64,000 nt of DNA from Bacillus timonensis. GTDB taxonomy: Bacteria; Bacillota; Bacilli; Bacillales; Bacillaceae_L. The stretch covers positions 705,603-769,602 of the forward strand of contig NZ_HE610985.1 in NCBI RefSeq assembly GCF_000285535.1. Direction: 5' to 3'. A program made the translations under genes and the position numbers. The notes under the pieces were generated by a model. The model worked only from the letters and a program-made list of their open reading frames with translations. It was not told the DNA's origin and searched no databases. Of this stretch, positions 27,327 to 38,622 are shown in pieces; positions within the stretch are counted from its first letter, which is position 1, and the number at the start of each line of letters is the position of its first letter.

Positions 27327-29741
27327 CTACATCATAATATATGGGTTTAAGTCAATTGATAAAGTAAGCGAGTTTTGTGAAATTTCTCTTTGATAACGGT
27401 CCAATATTCCTTTTAAAAGCTTATTTAAATTTGGCTCATTTTTGTATTTTATCATGCATTGGTATCGATATCTATTATTAATCCTTGCAATTGGTGATGT
27501 AACCGGTCCTAAAATGATGGATTGATTTGATAAAGATCTTCGTAAATAGATTGCAATTTTCTCAGCTACATCTACTGTCTTCGTTAACTCAGGATGTGTG
27601 ACAGTTATTAATGCAAGATAATAAAATGGTGGATACGCATGTGCTTTTCTAATTTTCATTTCATTTTGATAGAAGCCATCAAAGTTATGCCGACTTGCGA
27701 GCTCGATACTGTAATGCTCAGGTGTATAGCTTTGAATCACGACTTCACCAGGCAGTTGATGACGTCCAGCTCTTCCACTAACCTGTGTTAGAAGCTGAAA
27801 TGTTTTTTCTGAAGATCGAAAATCAGGTAAGTTAAGCATTGTGTCTGCCGTTAGAACACCAACTAATGTGACATTAGGAAAATCCAGCCCTTTAGCAATC
27901 ATTTGTGTTCCTAACAAAATATCTGCCTTTCCCTCACCGAATTCCCTCAATAATTTCTCATGTGCACCTTTTCGACTTGTTGTATCAACGTCCATTCGAA
28001 TTACCTTAGCCTCCGGTAAAACCTTTGCGAGCTCTTCTTCCACCTTTTGCGTTCCAGTCCCAAAGAAACGAATATGCTCACTTCCACATTCGGTACATGT
28101 ATTTGGCATAAATGTTTCATATCCACAATAATGGCATTTTAACCGGTGATGTGGTCTGTGATATGTCAAAGAAATATCACAATGTGGGCAATTTGCTACA
28201 TATCCACAATCCCTGCACATCACAAAGGAAGAGTGGCCACGTTTATTTAAAAATAAAACAGACTGCTCTTTCCGTTCAAGTCGCTCAGTTAACTTTTCAA
28301 ATAAGGTGCTCGAAAACATCGAGCGATTTCCATTTCGCAATTCCTCACGCATATCAACAATCTCAACTGTTGGTAAAGGTCTGTTATTAACTCGTTCCTT
28401 CAATGTTAGTAATTCATAGACATTCTTTGAGGCTCGTGCGAATGATTCGAGGGTAGGTGTAGCACTTCCTAAAATAACTGGAGCGTCATGCAACTGGCCA
28501 CGAAAAATGGCTACATCTCTCGCATGATATCTCGGATTGTCTTCCTGTTTGTAGCTTGATTCATGTTCTTCATCAATTATAATAATCCCAATGTTCTCAA
28601 ATGGAGCAAAGATAGCAGATCTTGCACCAACTACTACACTTACTTCCTTACGATAAATTTTTCGCCACTCATCGTATTTCTCACCAATTCCAAGCCCGCT
28701 ATGCATTACTGCTACTCTGGAACCAAACCGCCCCTTGAATCGACTTACCATTTGTGGGGTGAGCGAAATTTCAGGAACTAAAACAATGGCTTCTTTGCCC
28801 TTTTTTAAAACAGCATCAATCGCTTGCATATAAACTTCAGTCTTTCCGCTACCTGTTACACCATACATTAAAAACACCTTATGGATAACATCCTCAATTG
28901 AATCAAGAATAGGGGAAATCGCGTTTTGTTGCTCTGTAGTTAAAGGCATTGGTGAAGTTTGTGCAAAATGCCTATCCGCGTATGGATCACGGTAAACCTC
29001 AACATTTCGCTCGATTAGCAGACCTTTTTTTACCATTGTTCGAATCGTGCTGTCGGTTACACCTACCTCCTGCAAAAGTTCCTTCAATAGAATTGGTTTA
29101 TTATCTTCCAGAAAAAATTCAAGCACCTCTTTTTGTTTTTTTGCAGTTGCAGGTAGCTCTTCCATTATTTTCTCTGTTTCTTCTATTGAATGATGAAGAT
29201 GAACCTGTTTCAAGGTTTTCTTATTGCTACGATTTTTTACAATATAGACAACTTCAAGAAGCCCTTTTTTAATATCCTTTTGGTAAATATTCAACAAATC
29301 GTTTTCCACTGCATCTTCCCAGCTAATTACATCGTGTTTTTCAAATGAAGCTTGGATGGCCGGCTCTAATTCACTTCTTTTGGATGGCTCTAGCAGCCGT
29401 ATTTCTTTTTCATATTTGGCTCGCATTGCTGATGGTAGCATCGCTTGCAATGCAGAAATTGTAAAACAAAGTGTTTTTTCTGTTAACCACTCCCCGATGT
29501 GGAGGAGCTCCTCGTTTAGGGCTGGTGTAAGGTCAAGCAAAGAATGGATTTCCTTTAGCTTATTCACTTCGCCCTTTTCCGATAAACTCATAACGAAGCC
29601 TTGAACTTTACGAGGACCAAATGGGACAACAACTCTCATTCCTGGTACAACAATGTCACTCCATTTATCAGGAACGATATAATCAAATGGTTTATCAGTT
29701 TGCATTGCAGGAACATCGACGATTACGCTTGCGATATTCAT
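27327..29741 (-). CDS. priA: Primosomal protein N' (PriA helicase)
   Basis: Replication-restart helicase. 804 residues: N-terminal 3'-DNA-binding domain (1-105), winged-helix region, Walker A GVTGSGKTEVY (about 290), IIDEEHESSYKQ, the zinc-binding insertion with paired CxxC motifs (CRDCGY, CPHC, CHYCGY, CTECGS), and VSGRAGRHQLPGEV in helicase lobe 2. Its ATG overlaps the coaBC stop by 4 bases (ATGA). Confidence 0.97.
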   Translation of the reverse strand: MNIASVIVDVPAMQTDKPFDYIVPDKWSDIVVPGMRVVVPFGPRKVQGFVMSLSEKGEVNKLKEIHSLLDLTPALNEELLHIGEWLTEKTLCFTISALQAMLPSAMRAKYEKEIRLLEPSKRSELEPAIQASFEKHDVISWEDAVENDLLNIYQKDIKKGLLEVVYIVKNRSNKKTLKQVHLHHSIEETEKIMEELPATAKKQKEVLEFFLEDNKPILLKELLQEVGVTDSTIRTMVKKGLLIERNVEVYRDPYADRHFAQTSPMPLTTEQQNAISPILDSIEDVIHKVFLMYGVTGSGKTEVYMQAIDAVLKKGKEAIVLVPEISLTPQMVSRFKGRFGSRVAVMHSGLGIGEKYDEWRKIYRKEVSVVVGARSAIFAPFENIGIIIIDEEHESSYKQEDNPRYHARDVAIFRGQLHDAPVILGSATPTLESFARASKNVYELLTLKERVNNRPLPTVEIVDMREELRNGNRSMFSSTLFEKLTERLERKEQSVLFLNKRGHSSFVMCRDCGYVANCPHCDISLTYHRPHHRLKCHYCGYETFMPNTCTECGSEHIRFFGTGTQKVEEELAKVLPEAKVIRMDVDTTSRKGAHEKLLREFGEGKADILLGTQMIAKGLDFPNVTLVGVLTADTMLNLPDFRSSEKTFQLLTQVSGRAGRHQLPGEVVIQSYTPEHYSIELASRHNFDGFYQNEMKIRKAHAYPPFYYLALITVTHPELTKTVDVAEKIAIYLRRSLSNQSIILGPVTSPIARINNRYRYQCMIKYKNEPNLNKLLKGILDRYQREISQNSLTLSIDLNPYIMM

Positions 29742-30940
29742 TTATTCTCGCCATCCATAATTTGTTTTACTTCTTGAAGTATCGCCTTTGAAACTTCAAA
29801 CTTTGTCATCATCGGCAAATTTTTATGAGTCCCATCTTTTTTATAAATCGTTACAAGGTTTGTATCTGTACCAAACCCTGCTCCCTGTGTCGTCACATTA
29901 TTCGCAACAATCATGTCAAGATTTTTCGATGCAAGTTTTTGTTTTGCATATTCATCAATATTGTCCGTTTCAGCAGCAAACCCTATTAAAAATTGATGTT
30001 CCTTTTGTTCACCTAATGTTTTTAGTATATCTGTAGTTCGCTCGAGTTCTAGTACGAGTTCGCCTGATTTCTTTTTCATTTTACCTTCATATACCTGTTT
30101 TGGACGATAATCGGCAACAGCTGCAGATTTAATTACGATATCACTTTGTTTATAAAACGTCATGACCTGTCTAAACATTTCTTCCGCAGACTCAACAGGA
30201 ATGAGTTTTACATTTGGAGGTACCGGAAGATTAGTTGGGCCAGAAATCAAAGTTACTTCTGCACCAGCTTTACTCGCAGCTTCTGCAAGTGCATAGCCCA
30301 TTTTTCCGGTTGAACGATTTGTAAAAAAACGAACAGGATCAAGTTTCTCCCGAGTCGGGCCAGCTGTAATTAAGACTGTTTTGTTATGTAGTAATCTCGG
30401 CTCAGTAAAATGACTAGTTATCAAGTCAACAATTTTTTCAGGTTCTTCCAAACGACCTTTGCCTACATAGCCACATGCTAAATATCCCTCAGATGGTTCA
30501 ATAAATTGATATCCATCCCTTGCTAAAATGTCAATATTGCGTTTTACAGCAGGATGGTCGTACATATGGACATTCATCGCCGGAGCAATCCAAACAGGAG
30601 CCGTTGTAGCAAGCAATGTAGTTGTAATCATGTTGTCTGCAATTCCATTTGCAAGTTTTCCAATCGAATTTGCTGTTGCTGGTGCAACAACAACTAAGTC
30701 AGCCCAATCAGCTAGATTGATATGTGCAATAACTTCCGGGTTTTTTTCATCGAATGTATCAAAGTACACATCATTACGTGAGAGAGCTTGGAATGTTAAT
30801 GGATTAACAAATTTCATTGCAGATTCACTCATGATTACTTTCACGTCAGCACCCGCTTGGGTTAGCTTACTAGTTAAAGCAGCAGCTTTGTAAACAGCAA
30901 TACCACCGCTCACACAAAGCAATATTTTTTTATTAAGCAT
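29738..30940 (-). CDS. coaBC: CoaBC bifunctional coenzyme A synthesis protein
   Basis: Phosphopantothenoylcysteine decarboxylase (CoaC) fused to phosphopantothenate-cysteine ligase (CoaB). 400 residues: N-terminal flavodoxin-like decarboxylase with GGIAVYKA, catalytic His in VIAHINL, PAMN motif (IAPAMNVHMY) and ACGYVGKGRL flap; C-terminal ligase begins near TVLITAGPTREKLDPVRF and contains KSAAVADYRP and GFAAETD. Upstream gap to rpoZ holds a terminator and repeat R6. Confidence 0.97.
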   Translation of the reverse strand: MLNKKILLCVSGGIAVYKAAALTSKLTQAGADVKVIMSESAMKFVNPLTFQALSRNDVYFDTFDEKNPEVIAHINLADWADLVVVAPATANSIGKLANGIADNMITTTLLATTAPVWIAPAMNVHMYDHPAVKRNIDILARDGYQFIEPSEGYLACGYVGKGRLEEPEKIVDLITSHFTEPRLLHNKTVLITAGPTREKLDPVRFFTNRSTGKMGYALAEAASKAGAEVTLISGPTNLPVPPNVKLIPVESAEEMFRQVMTFYKQSDIVIKSAAVADYRPKQVYEGKMKKKSGELVLELERTTDILKTLGEQKEHQFLIGFAAETDNIDEYAKQKLASKNLDMIVANNVTTQGAGFGTDTNLVTIYKKDGTHKNLPMMTKFEVSKAILQEVKQIMDGENK

Positions 30941-30961
30941 TTGAATCCCCCTTTATAGAAA

Positions 30962-31075
30962 AATCAAAGTGCCTCGCTCAGCCTCGACAAGCATTAAACG
31001 AACATTTCCTCATAATCCTGACTTCAGAGGATTTTGCTTATGTGATCGAGGGGCTAGGAGCTTTGGCTAGACATT
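30962..31075 (-). repeat. Dispersed intergenic repeat, variant copy R6
   Basis: Between rpoZ and coaBC. It keeps CCTCGACAAGCATTAAAC, TTTGCTTATGTGATCGAGG and GCTTTGGCTAGACAT from the family but has a different central hairpin: AATCCT (31014-31019) pairs with AGGATT (31028-31033) in place of GAAGGT/ACCTTC. This looks like a structure-conserving subtype. Confidence 0.65.
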
Positions 31076-31084
31076 ACTTAAAAA

Positions 31085-31113
31085 AATAACAACCTACATG
31101 AGAGGTTGTTATT
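31085..31113 (-). terminator. Intrinsic terminator after rpoZ
   Basis: 11-bp stem AATAACAACCT/AGGTTGTTATT with loop ACATGAG, flanked by A and T runs, 6 bases past the rpoZ stop. It separates yloC-remA-gmk-rpoZ from coaBC. Confidence 0.85.
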
Positions 31114-31118
31114 TTTGG

Positions 31119-31354
31119 TTATTCATTAGTAGTTGTTGGTGTTGTATCAACATCCGTTTTCTTATCAGTTGAATAATAAAGTAGACCAGCATCTATTTCT
31201 TCTAATGCTTTCCCAACTGATTTAAAGGATACAGGCTTCTGTACCATTCCATCATTTTTCTCTTGCATTACTCTTGCTCTTTTCGCAGCAACAGTTACAA
31301 GTGTGTATTTTGAATTCAATTTGTTTAATAATGAGTCAATAGATGGATTTAACA

Positions 31355-31355
<1 letters not shown>
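31119..31355 (-). CDS. rpoZ: RNA polymerase omega subunit
   Basis: Small beta'-chaperoning subunit of RNA polymerase. 78 residues: [28 protein letters not shown] is the conserved core, [11 protein letters not shown] the second helix region; the C-terminal tail ([14 protein letters not shown]) is a low-complexity extension somewhat longer than in B. subtilis. Its ATG overlaps the gmk stop (TAATG). Confidence 0.95.
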
Positions 31356-31984
<629 letters not shown>

Positions 31985-32248
31985 CTACCCTTCGTCTGTT
32001 AGCTCATCTTCTTTTGATAGTCTTTGTGCAACCGTCTCTGGCTGGACTGCCGATAAAATAATATGGTCACTATCCATTATCATAACTGCACGTGTCCTTC
32101 TGCCATATGTAGCATCAATAAGCATCCCACGGTCACGAGCATCTTGAATAATTCGTTTAATCGGAGCAGATTCGGGACTAACAATTGAAATAATTCTGTT
32201 GGCCGAGACAATATTCCCGAATCCGATATTTATTAATTTAATTTGCAC
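31985..32248 (-). CDS. remA: RemA extracellular matrix regulator
   Basis: DNA-binding ring-forming activator of biofilm matrix and osmoprotection genes in B. subtilis. 87 residues, nearly collinear with B. subtilis Rem[37 protein letters not shown] and [17 protein letters not shown]. Start is GTG at 32248 preceded by GGGGGAG. It lies between yloC and gmk. Confidence 0.95.
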   Translation of the reverse strand: MQIKLINIGFGNIVSANRIISIVSPESAPIKRIIQDARDRGMLIDATYGRRTRAVMIMDSDHIILSAVQPETVAQRLSKEDELTDEG

Positions 32249-32308
32249 TTAATCTCCCCCAATATATACCCCTCTATTTTTGCCGCGAAAATGGCTTTAT
32301 AATCAAGC

Positions 32309-33187
32309 TTATTCAATATTTTGAACTTGCTCTTTTATTTTCTCTAGTAAGCTTTTCATTTCAACCACATGCTTTGCTATAGCAGGGTCGTTTGCTTTTG
32401 AGCCGATTGTATTGGTTTCCCTATTCATTTCCTGAACGATAAAATCAAGTTTTCTACCAATTGGTTCATTTGCTTGAACAGTTTCCCTAAATTGCCCGAT
32501 ATGGCTTGCGAGTCTAGTTAGTTCTTCACTGATATCAGCTTTTTCCGCAAATAAAGCAACCTCTGTGAGAATTCGATTTTCATCAAATTCATTACCCACA
32601 TATTCCTTGATTCTTTTTTCGATACGGTCACGATAAAGTGTAACTACTTTCGGTGCATATTTTTTGATTATATGTACGTTTTCTTCAACTTCGTCAAGAA
32701 AAAGGAAAATGTCATCAATTAATTTCTTCCCTTCAACTTCCCTCATTTGTTTCAATTGGCGTGCCGCGCTATGAATTACTTCTAGTACGGCTGATTCAAT
32801 CTCTTTATTTTCCAATTCCTTTTCTTCAATGGAGAGAATATTTTCATTTGAAAGGAGCTGCTGAGTTGTGATTTGATCGGTAAGCTGATACTTTTCTTGG
32901 ATTTGTTTTGTAGACGCAACAAGACTATCTAATAATTCCCAGTCAATGGAGAGAGTTTTCGAAACAAGTCCTTCGCCTTCAATTGTAAGAAATACTTCAA
33001 CACGACCTCTTTTTACGTACTCTACTATTGCTTTTTTTATTTTATCCTCAAGAAACAGTAATTGTCTAGGTAATCTTATATTGATTTCACAAAATCGATG
33101 GTTTACAGATTTAAGTTCTGCATGAACGTAAGTTGCGTTTGATTCCTTTTCGGCACGTCCAAAACCTGTCATACTTGCTATCATCAT
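32309..33187 (-). CDS. yloC: YicC/YloC family endoribonuclease
   Basis: YicC-family protein; family members in E. coli and Bacillus have been reported as endoribonucleases. 292 residues with the N-terminal SMTGFGRAEKE, VKSVNHRF-type motif (ELKSVNHRFCEINIRLP) and C-terminal GRKLDFIVQEMNRETNTIGSKA, the most conserved part. Two adjacent ATGs (33187, 33184) are possible. It heads the yloC-remA-gmk-rpoZ group. Confidence 0.92.
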   Translation of the reverse strand: MMIASMTGFGRAEKESNATYVHAELKSVNHRFCEINIRLPRQLLFLEDKIKKAIVEYVKRGRVEVFLTIEGEGLVSKTLSIDWELLDSLVASTKQIQEKYQLTDQITTQQLLSNENILSIEEKELENKEIESAVLEVIHSAARQLKQMREVEGKKLIDDIFLFLDEVEENVHIIKKYAPKVVTLYRDRIEKRIKEYVGNEFDENRILTEVALFAEKADISEELTRLASHIGQFRETVQANEPIGRKLDFIVQEMNRETNTIGSKANDPAIAKHVVEMKSLLEKIKEQVQNIE

Positions 33188-33312
33188 ATCACTTCCAATC
33201 TAACATAACAGGTATATCTATATTATGATTTAAATGGGTAAATGCAATATTTATTTTACCATTGTTTTCTCAAATCGAATAGTTTCCTAATGATTTCATT
33301 CCAAAGTAAAAA

Positions 33313-33340
33313 AGGTAATAGAGTATTTACTCCATTACCT
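33313..33340 (-). terminator. Intrinsic terminator after the Ca-ATPase gene
   Basis: 13-bp near-perfect stem (AGGTAAT and GAGTA against TACTC and ATTACCT, one G-U) followed by TTTTTTAC in the ATPase direction, about 40 bases past its stop. Confidence 0.8.
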
Positions 33341-33379
33341 CATCAATTATAACATAGTTTTATATCTAAATTCCAAGTC

Positions 33380-36070
33380 TTATGCACGAGCTGTGGATCG
33401 TTTGTTTGTAAATAAAGCCCCCGCTAAGAGGAATGTTGGAATTGCGGACATTCCAATTACTAAAAGCCAATCTCTTGGTGCAATTGCATATGTTTTGAAA
33501 ACTGGTTGAAGTGGCGGATAGTAAATAACGATTAACATTAAAAGAATAGATGAGATAACCGCCCAAACTAAATACATATTTTGAAATGGGTTTCGATGAA
33601 AAATAGAACGTTCACTTCGGCAATCAAACACATGGATCAACTGAGCCATGACAAGTGTTGCAAACGCGATTGTTTGAGCATAACCTAAATTGTTGGGATC
33701 TCGATGATACACAACCATAAAGGCAGCTAAGGTCGCAATACCAATCAAGAATCCACGGCTAATAATTTTCCAACCCAAGCCTCTTGCAAATACGCCTTCT
33801 TTCGGATGACGAGGGCCATGCTTCATTAAATTGCCCTCTGGTTGGTCGAGTCCTAATGCCATTGCTGGTAAACCATCTGTTACCAAGTTGACCCAAAGGA
33901 TTTGAATCGGCACGAGTGGAAGTGGAAGTCCCATTAACATCGCAAAAAGCATTACTAGAATTTCACCGACATTGGATGCCAATAAATAACGGATAAACTT
34001 TCTAATATTTTCATAGATGTTTCGACCTTCTTTGATGGCGGCTTTTATTGTTGCAAAGTTGTCATCAAGCAATATTAATGATGATGCTTCTTTCGCTACA
34101 TCAGTTCCAGTAATTCCCATCGCAATCCCGATATCTGATGCTTTAATTGCTGGAGCATCGTTTACACCATCACCAGTCATCGCAACGATATGCCCCCTAC
34201 TTTGAAGTGCCTTAACGATTTTCAGCTTGTGTTCAGGTGATACCCTTGCATATACATAAACATCATCGACGATTTCTTCTAGCTCTTCTACATCCATTTT
34301 TGAAAGAGCATAACCGTCTAACACTTTACCACCTCGTGGTAAAATACCAAGTTGTGTAGCGATTGCTTTTGCTGTAATGAGATGGTCTCCAGTAATCATG
34401 ATTGTCTTAATACCCGCATCTTTACATTCTTTAACAGCGTCTTTGACTTCAGGTCTTGGCGGGTCAATCATTCCTTGTATCCCAATAAATGTTAATTCAC
34501 TTTCTGCTTCACGTTCTGAAACTATCTTTTGATTAGGTCTTAAAGGTTTAAAACCAACCGCAATCGTGCGAAGTGCATCCGAAGCTAAGCCTTCAATTGC
34601 ATCCTTTATATTATTCTCGTACTCTACTGATAATGGCTGTTGTCTATTATCCCAAAGAACAGATTTACTTACTCCTAGTAACACATCTGGTGCACCTTTT
34701 GTAACAACAAACTGATTTCCAGATTGATCTTTTACAATGACACTCATCATTTTTCTTGCAGAATCAAATGGAAACTCTTCTACAATTTCAAATTGCTCTG
34801 CCAATAATTCATTTGTAAGTCCTGCTTTAATACCTGCTACAAGAAGAGCGCCTTCTGTTGGATCTCCGTCAAGAACCATTGTCTTATCCTTTTGCTTTAA
34901 TGATGCATTATTGCATAAAACCCCAAATGTTAATAACTGCTGCAATGTTTTATGATCAGATGGTTTAATTTCTTTTTCACCTGAGAAAAATTTACCCTCT
35001 ACATCATAGCCCGTACCTGAAACAGACCATGTTTTACCGCCAGACCATAGATGTGTAACTGTCATTTTATTTTGAGTCATTGTTCCTGTTTTATCTGAGC
35101 AAATAACCGATGCACAGCCTAGCGTTTCAACAGCAGGTAAACGTCGAACAATCGCATTCTTCTTGATCATCCTTTGAACACCTAGGGAAAGTGCGACTGT
35201 AACAATTGCTGGCAGACCTTCTGGTATTGCAGCAACTGCCAATGAAACACCCGCTAGGAACATTTCATATACTTCATGTCCATTTATAACACCTACAACA
35301 ACAACTAAGAGTGTTAAAAATAGGGCAACTGTTATTAGAACTTTACCCAATTGCTCTAATCTTCTTTGCAAAGGTGTAATCATTGTTTCAGCTGATTGAA
35401 GGAGTTCCGCAATTTGGCCCATTGCTGTATTCATTCCAGTTCCTACTACGATTCCAACTCCACTACCTCTCGTCACCATTGTACCCATAAAGCCCATATT
35501 TTCTTGGTCACCAAGTGAAACATCATCATCACGAATTGGGTCAATATGCTTAGTAACAGGTACGGATTCACCTGTTAGTGCAGATTCTTCAATCTCTAAG
35601 CTTTTTACGTCTATTAAACGTACGTCCGCCCCAATTCGATCGCCACTTGTGAATTTAATAATATCGCCTACAACAAGTTCTTTTGAGAGAATGCGAACCC
35701 ATTCATTATTTCGATAAACATTCACCTGTGGTGCAGAAAGCTCTTTTAAAGCTTGAAGTGATTTTTCTGCTTTTCGCTCTTGAAAAAAACCTAAAAACCC
35801 GTTGATTAAAACAATTGCCATAATTGCAATGGCATCAATGTATTCCCCTAACAACCCGGAAATTAGAGTTGCGGCAAGTAATACAAGGACCATGAAGTCC
35901 TTAAATTGGGCTAAAAACAACAAAAGTGCTGAAGGGCGTTCGGCTTCCTTCAATTCATTATATCCAAATTGCTTTTGTCGCTGTTTTACTTCTTGGTCGG
36001 AAAGACCACTAGAAAGGCTTGTATTAACTTTTTTTTCGACCTCTTCTGATCTAAGCTCATACCACTTCAT
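33380..36070 (-). CDS. yloB: P-type calcium-transporting ATPase (YloB)
   Basis: P2A-type cation ATPase; B. subtilis YloB is a Ca2+ pump associated with spores. About 896 residues: N-terminal cation ATPase domain, TGES actuator motif, membrane motif PEGLPAIVTVALSLG (Ca-site PEGL), phosphorylation site DKTGTMT, KGAPDVLL nucleotide region, TGDHLITAKAIA and GDGVNDAPA hinge, then about six C-terminal transmembrane helices ending near LLAGALF. Start chosen at ATG 36070 (MKWYEL) by family likeness; a GTG at 36085 is in frame with GAGGGG close before it. Divergent from rqcH. Confidence 0.92.
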   Translation of the reverse strand: MKWYELRSEEVEKKVNTSLSSGLSDQEVKQRQKQFGYNELKEAERPSALLLFLAQFKDFMVLVLLAATLISGLLGEYIDAIAIMAIVLINGFLGFFQERKAEKSLQALKELSAPQVNVYRNNEWVRILSKELVVGDIIKFTSGDRIGADVRLIDVKSLEIEESALTGESVPVTKHIDPIRDDDVSLGDQENMGFMGTMVTRGSGVGIVVGTGMNTAMGQIAELLQSAETMITPLQRRLEQLGKVLITVALFLTLLVVVVGVINGHEVYEMFLAGVSLAVAAIPEGLPAIVTVALSLGVQRMIKKNAIVRRLPAVETLGCASVICSDKTGTMTQNKMTVTHLWSGGKTWSVSGTGYDVEGKFFSGEKEIKPSDHKTLQQLLTFGVLCNNASLKQKDKTMVLDGDPTEGALLVAGIKAGLTNELLAEQFEIVEEFPFDSARKMMSVIVKDQSGNQFVVTKGAPDVLLGVSKSVLWDNRQQPLSVEYENNIKDAIEGLASDALRTIAVGFKPLRPNQKIVSEREAESELTFIGIQGMIDPPRPEVKDAVKECKDAGIKTIMITGDHLITAKAIATQLGILPRGGKVLDGYALSKMDVEELEEIVDDVYVYARVSPEHKLKIVKALQSRGHIVAMTGDGVNDAPAIKASDIGIAMGITGTDVAKEASSLILLDDNFATIKAAIKEGRNIYENIRKFIRYLLASNVGEILVMLFAMLMGLPLPLVPIQILWVNLVTDGLPAMALGLDQPEGNLMKHGPRHPKEGVFARGLGWKIISRGFLIGIATLAAFMVVYHRDPNNLGYAQTIAFATLVMAQLIHVFDCRSERSIFHRNPFQNMYLVWAVISSILLMLIVIYYPPLQPVFKTYAIAPRDWLLVIGMSAIPTFLLAGALFTNKRSTARA

Positions 36071-36121
36071 CCGTCTTTTACACACCCCTCACAATAAATC
36101 TGTTATCTCTATGAAAGCTTA

Positions 36122-36150
36122 TTCAGTCTCGTCCCAAAAAATGCTATACT
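36122..36150 (+). promoter_or_regulatory. Candidate promoter for rqcH
   Basis: Extended -10 TGCTATACT (TATACT at 36145-36150) with a weak -35 TTCAGT (36122-36127) at 17-base spacing, 90 bases upstream of rqcH. Confidence 0.4.
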
Positions 36151-36240
36151 TTTTCTAAGCTACCTATTTATTGGTACAATAAGATTGAATTGATTTAGAA
36201 GACAATTCTCTTCTATAGATATGGAAAAGAGGAAACACGT

Positions 36241-37950
36241 ATGACATTCGATGGAATATTCACGCATGCAATTGCGAATGAATTAAAACAAACACTCGAA
36301 AGTGGCAGAATATCAAAGATCTATCAACCATATAAAAATGAATTAATTTTTCAGATTCGTTCAAATGGTAAGAATCACAAACTTTTGCTTTCTGCACATC
36401 CTAGTTACGCTCGCATCCATCTGACAAATGAATTATATGATAATCCGCATGAACCACCGATGTTCTGTATGCTACTTCGCAAACATCTTGAGGGAAGTAT
36501 TATTGAGGCAATTCGTCAGGTTGATAAGGACAGAATCATTATTTTTGATATAAAAGGTCGGAATGAGCTTGGAGATGTCTCTTATAAGCAACTAATCATT
36601 GAAATTATGGGTAGACATAGTAACATCATTTTAGTTGATACGGAAAAACAAACGATACTAGACAGCATTAAGCATATTTCACCAGCAGTTAACCGTCATC
36701 GCACTGTTTTACCGGGATATATGTATGTTTCACCACCTGCTCAGGATAAGATAGATCCTTTTACTGTTGATGAAGAAACATTCCTGAAAAAAATCGACTT
36801 TAATGCCGGTCGATTAGATCAGCAAATCGTAAATAAATTTTCAGGTATCTCCCCTTTATTTGCAAAGGAAGTTGTATATCGGTCTGGAATAGCTAATCGA
36901 AAATCGCTACCAGGTCCATTTTTAACAATGATTAATACGGTAATGGAAAATAAAATTACCCCGCAAATTATATCGAAAGGTCAAAAGGATTATTTCTATA
37001 TCCTCCCTTTACAACATATCGGTGGTGAAAGTAGAGAATTCACCTCTATTAGTGAAATGCTTGATCGTTTCTACTTTGGTAAAGCGGAAAGAGACCGAGT
37101 GAAGCAACAAGGAAATGATTTAGAACGATTTATCGTGAATGAGAAAACGAAAAATGAGAAAAAAATTAAAAAGCTCGAAGCAACTTTAGTAGAATCGGAA
37201 AAAGCAGAAAAATATAAGTTATTTGGAGAACTTTTAACAGCAAATATGTACGCAATGACCAGAGGAGACAAAGAGATTGAAGTGTTAAATTATTATTCCG
37301 ATGAAAATGAGAAGCTGAAAATTTCTTTAAATCCACAAAAAACGCCATCTGAAAATGCACAAAGCTACTTTTCAAAGTACCAGAAGGCAAAGAATGCTGT
37401 CGCATATGTGGAACATGAAATCGAGAAAGCTAATGAAGAAATTGCCTATTTTGACTCACTACTTCAACAAATCGAGTCTGCTGCGCCAAAGGATTTACAA
37501 GAAATTCGCGAAGAGCTCATGGAGGAAGGCTATCTCAAAAACAAGCAGCGTAAAGGGAATAAGAAAATGAAGCCTACGAAACCTTCCATTGAGCGCTATG
37601 TAGCAAGTGATGGAACAGAAATCCTTGTCGGTAAAAATAATAAACAAAATGATTATGTAACAAATAAACTAGCTGCAAGAGATGATATTTGGCTCCATAC
37701 AAAGGACATACCCGGTTCACACGTAATTATTAGGAGCAAACAGCCATCAAGCGAAACAATACTAGAGGCTGCGACTATTGCTGCTTATTTCAGTAAGGCA
37801 AAAAACTCATCCTCCGTACCGGTTGATTATACATTGGTGCGTCATGTAAAAAAACCGAATGGTTCAAAGCCTGGCTTTGTCATCTATGACAACCAACAGA
37901 CTGTATATGTCACACCAGAAGAAGATTTAATAGTAAAACTAAGAAGATAA
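36241..37950 (+). CDS. rqcH: RqcH, ribosome-associated quality control NFACT protein
   Basis: Rqc2/NEMF-family protein that binds stalled 50S-peptidyl-tRNA and drives C-terminal alanine tailing (established for B. subtilis YloA/RqcH). 569 residues: NFACT-N ([15 protein letters not shown] onward, about 1-200), helix-hairpin-helix, coiled coils (about 290-430, [16 protein letters not shown]), and NFACT-R near the C-terminus ([34 protein letters not shown]). Older annotations call it a fibronectin-binding protein. Plus strand; GAGGAAAC ribosome site. Confidence 0.95.
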   Translation: MTFDGIFTHAIANELKQTLESGRISKIYQPYKNELIFQIRSNGKNHKLLLSAHPSYARIHLTNELYDNPHEPPMFCMLLRKHLEGSIIEAIRQVDKDRIIIFDIKGRNELGDVSYKQLIIEIMGRHSNIILVDTEKQTILDSIKHISPAVNRHRTVLPGYMYVSPPAQDKIDPFTVDEETFLKKIDFNAGRLDQQIVNKFSGISPLFAKEVVYRSGIANRKSLPGPFLTMINTVMENKITPQIISKGQKDYFYILPLQHIGGESREFTSISEMLDRFYFGKAERDRVKQQGNDLERFIVNEKTKNEKKIKKLEATLVESEKAEKYKLFGELLTANMYAMTRGDKEIEVLNYYSDENEKLKISLNPQKTPSENAQSYFSKYQKAKNAVAYVEHEIEKANEEIAYFDSLLQQIESAAPKDLQEIREELMEEGYLKNKQRKGNKKMKPTKPSIERYVASDGTEILVGKNNKQNDYVTNKLAARDDIWLHTKDIPGSHVIIRSKQPSSETILEAATIAAYFSKAKNSSSVPVDYTLVRHVKKPNGSKPGFVIYDNQQTVYVTPEEDLIVKLRR

Positions 37951-37957
37951 TCACTAA

Positions 37958-37984
37958 AAAAACCCTAGGAATCCTAGGGTTTTT
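37958..37984. terminator. Bidirectional terminator between rqcH and pyrE
   Basis: AAAAACCCTAGGA and its exact complement one base apart, giving a stem with a small loop and T-tracts both ways. It serves convergent rqcH (plus) and the end of the pyr operon (minus). Confidence 0.85.
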
Positions 37985-37989
37985 AACTT

Positions 37990-38622
37990 TTATGCTTTGG
38001 CAGTATCCCATTCAACTGGATTTTTCCTCCAGCTTTGAAGGCTCTCAATATCATTTTCCGTTACAACACTTTTTTCTAAAGCCACTTCAATTAATGTTGG
38101 GTAATCCGTTAATGTGTGCGCGGATATATTTGCAGCTTCTAAGCTAGCTGCCGCAGCCGGAAGTTGATAAGAGAAGATTGCCACGATTCCCAATACATCG
38201 CATCCTGCTTCACGCAGGGCTTCAACAGCAGTAATCGCACTACCACCTGTTGAAATAAGATCTTCAATCACCACTACTTTTTGTCCCTTTACCACTTTAC
38301 CTTCAATTTGATTTCCCTTACCATGTGCTTTTGCTTTACTACGCACGTAACACATTGGTAAATGTAAAACATCACTTACCCATGCAGCATGAGGAATACC
38401 TGCAGTCGCAGTTCCTGCTATCACCTCTGCTTCAGGATAATGTGTCGTAATTAATTCAGATAATCCCTTCGCAATTTCCGTACGAACCTGTGGGAAAGAA
38501 AGTGTCATTCTGTTGTCACAATAAATAGGAGATTTTAATCCTGAAGACCATGTAAATGGATTATTGGGCTGTAAAAATACTGCCCCAATTTCCAATAAAT
38601 GTCCAGCTATATCTTTACTCAT
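37990..38622 (-). CDS. pyrE: Orotate phosphoribosyltransferase
   Basis: Makes OMP from orotate and PRPP. 210 residues from [15 protein letters not shown], with the PRPP-binding [19 protein letters not shown] motif and [14 protein letters not shown]. The ATG at 38622 overlaps the pyrF stop (ATGA) and has GGAAGGGG before it; a start six codons upstream is less likely. Last gene of the pyr operon. Confidence 0.96.
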   Translation of the reverse strand: MSKDIAGHLLEIGAVFLQPNNPFTWSSGLKSPIYCDNRMTLSFPQVRTEIAKGLSELITTHYPEAEVIAGTATAGIPHAAWVSDVLHLPMCYVRSKAKAHGKGNQIEGKVVKGQKVVVIEDLISTGGSAITAVEALREAGCDVLGIVAIFSYQLPAAAASLEAANISAHTLTDYPTLIEVALEKSVVTENDIESLQSWRKNPVEWDTAKA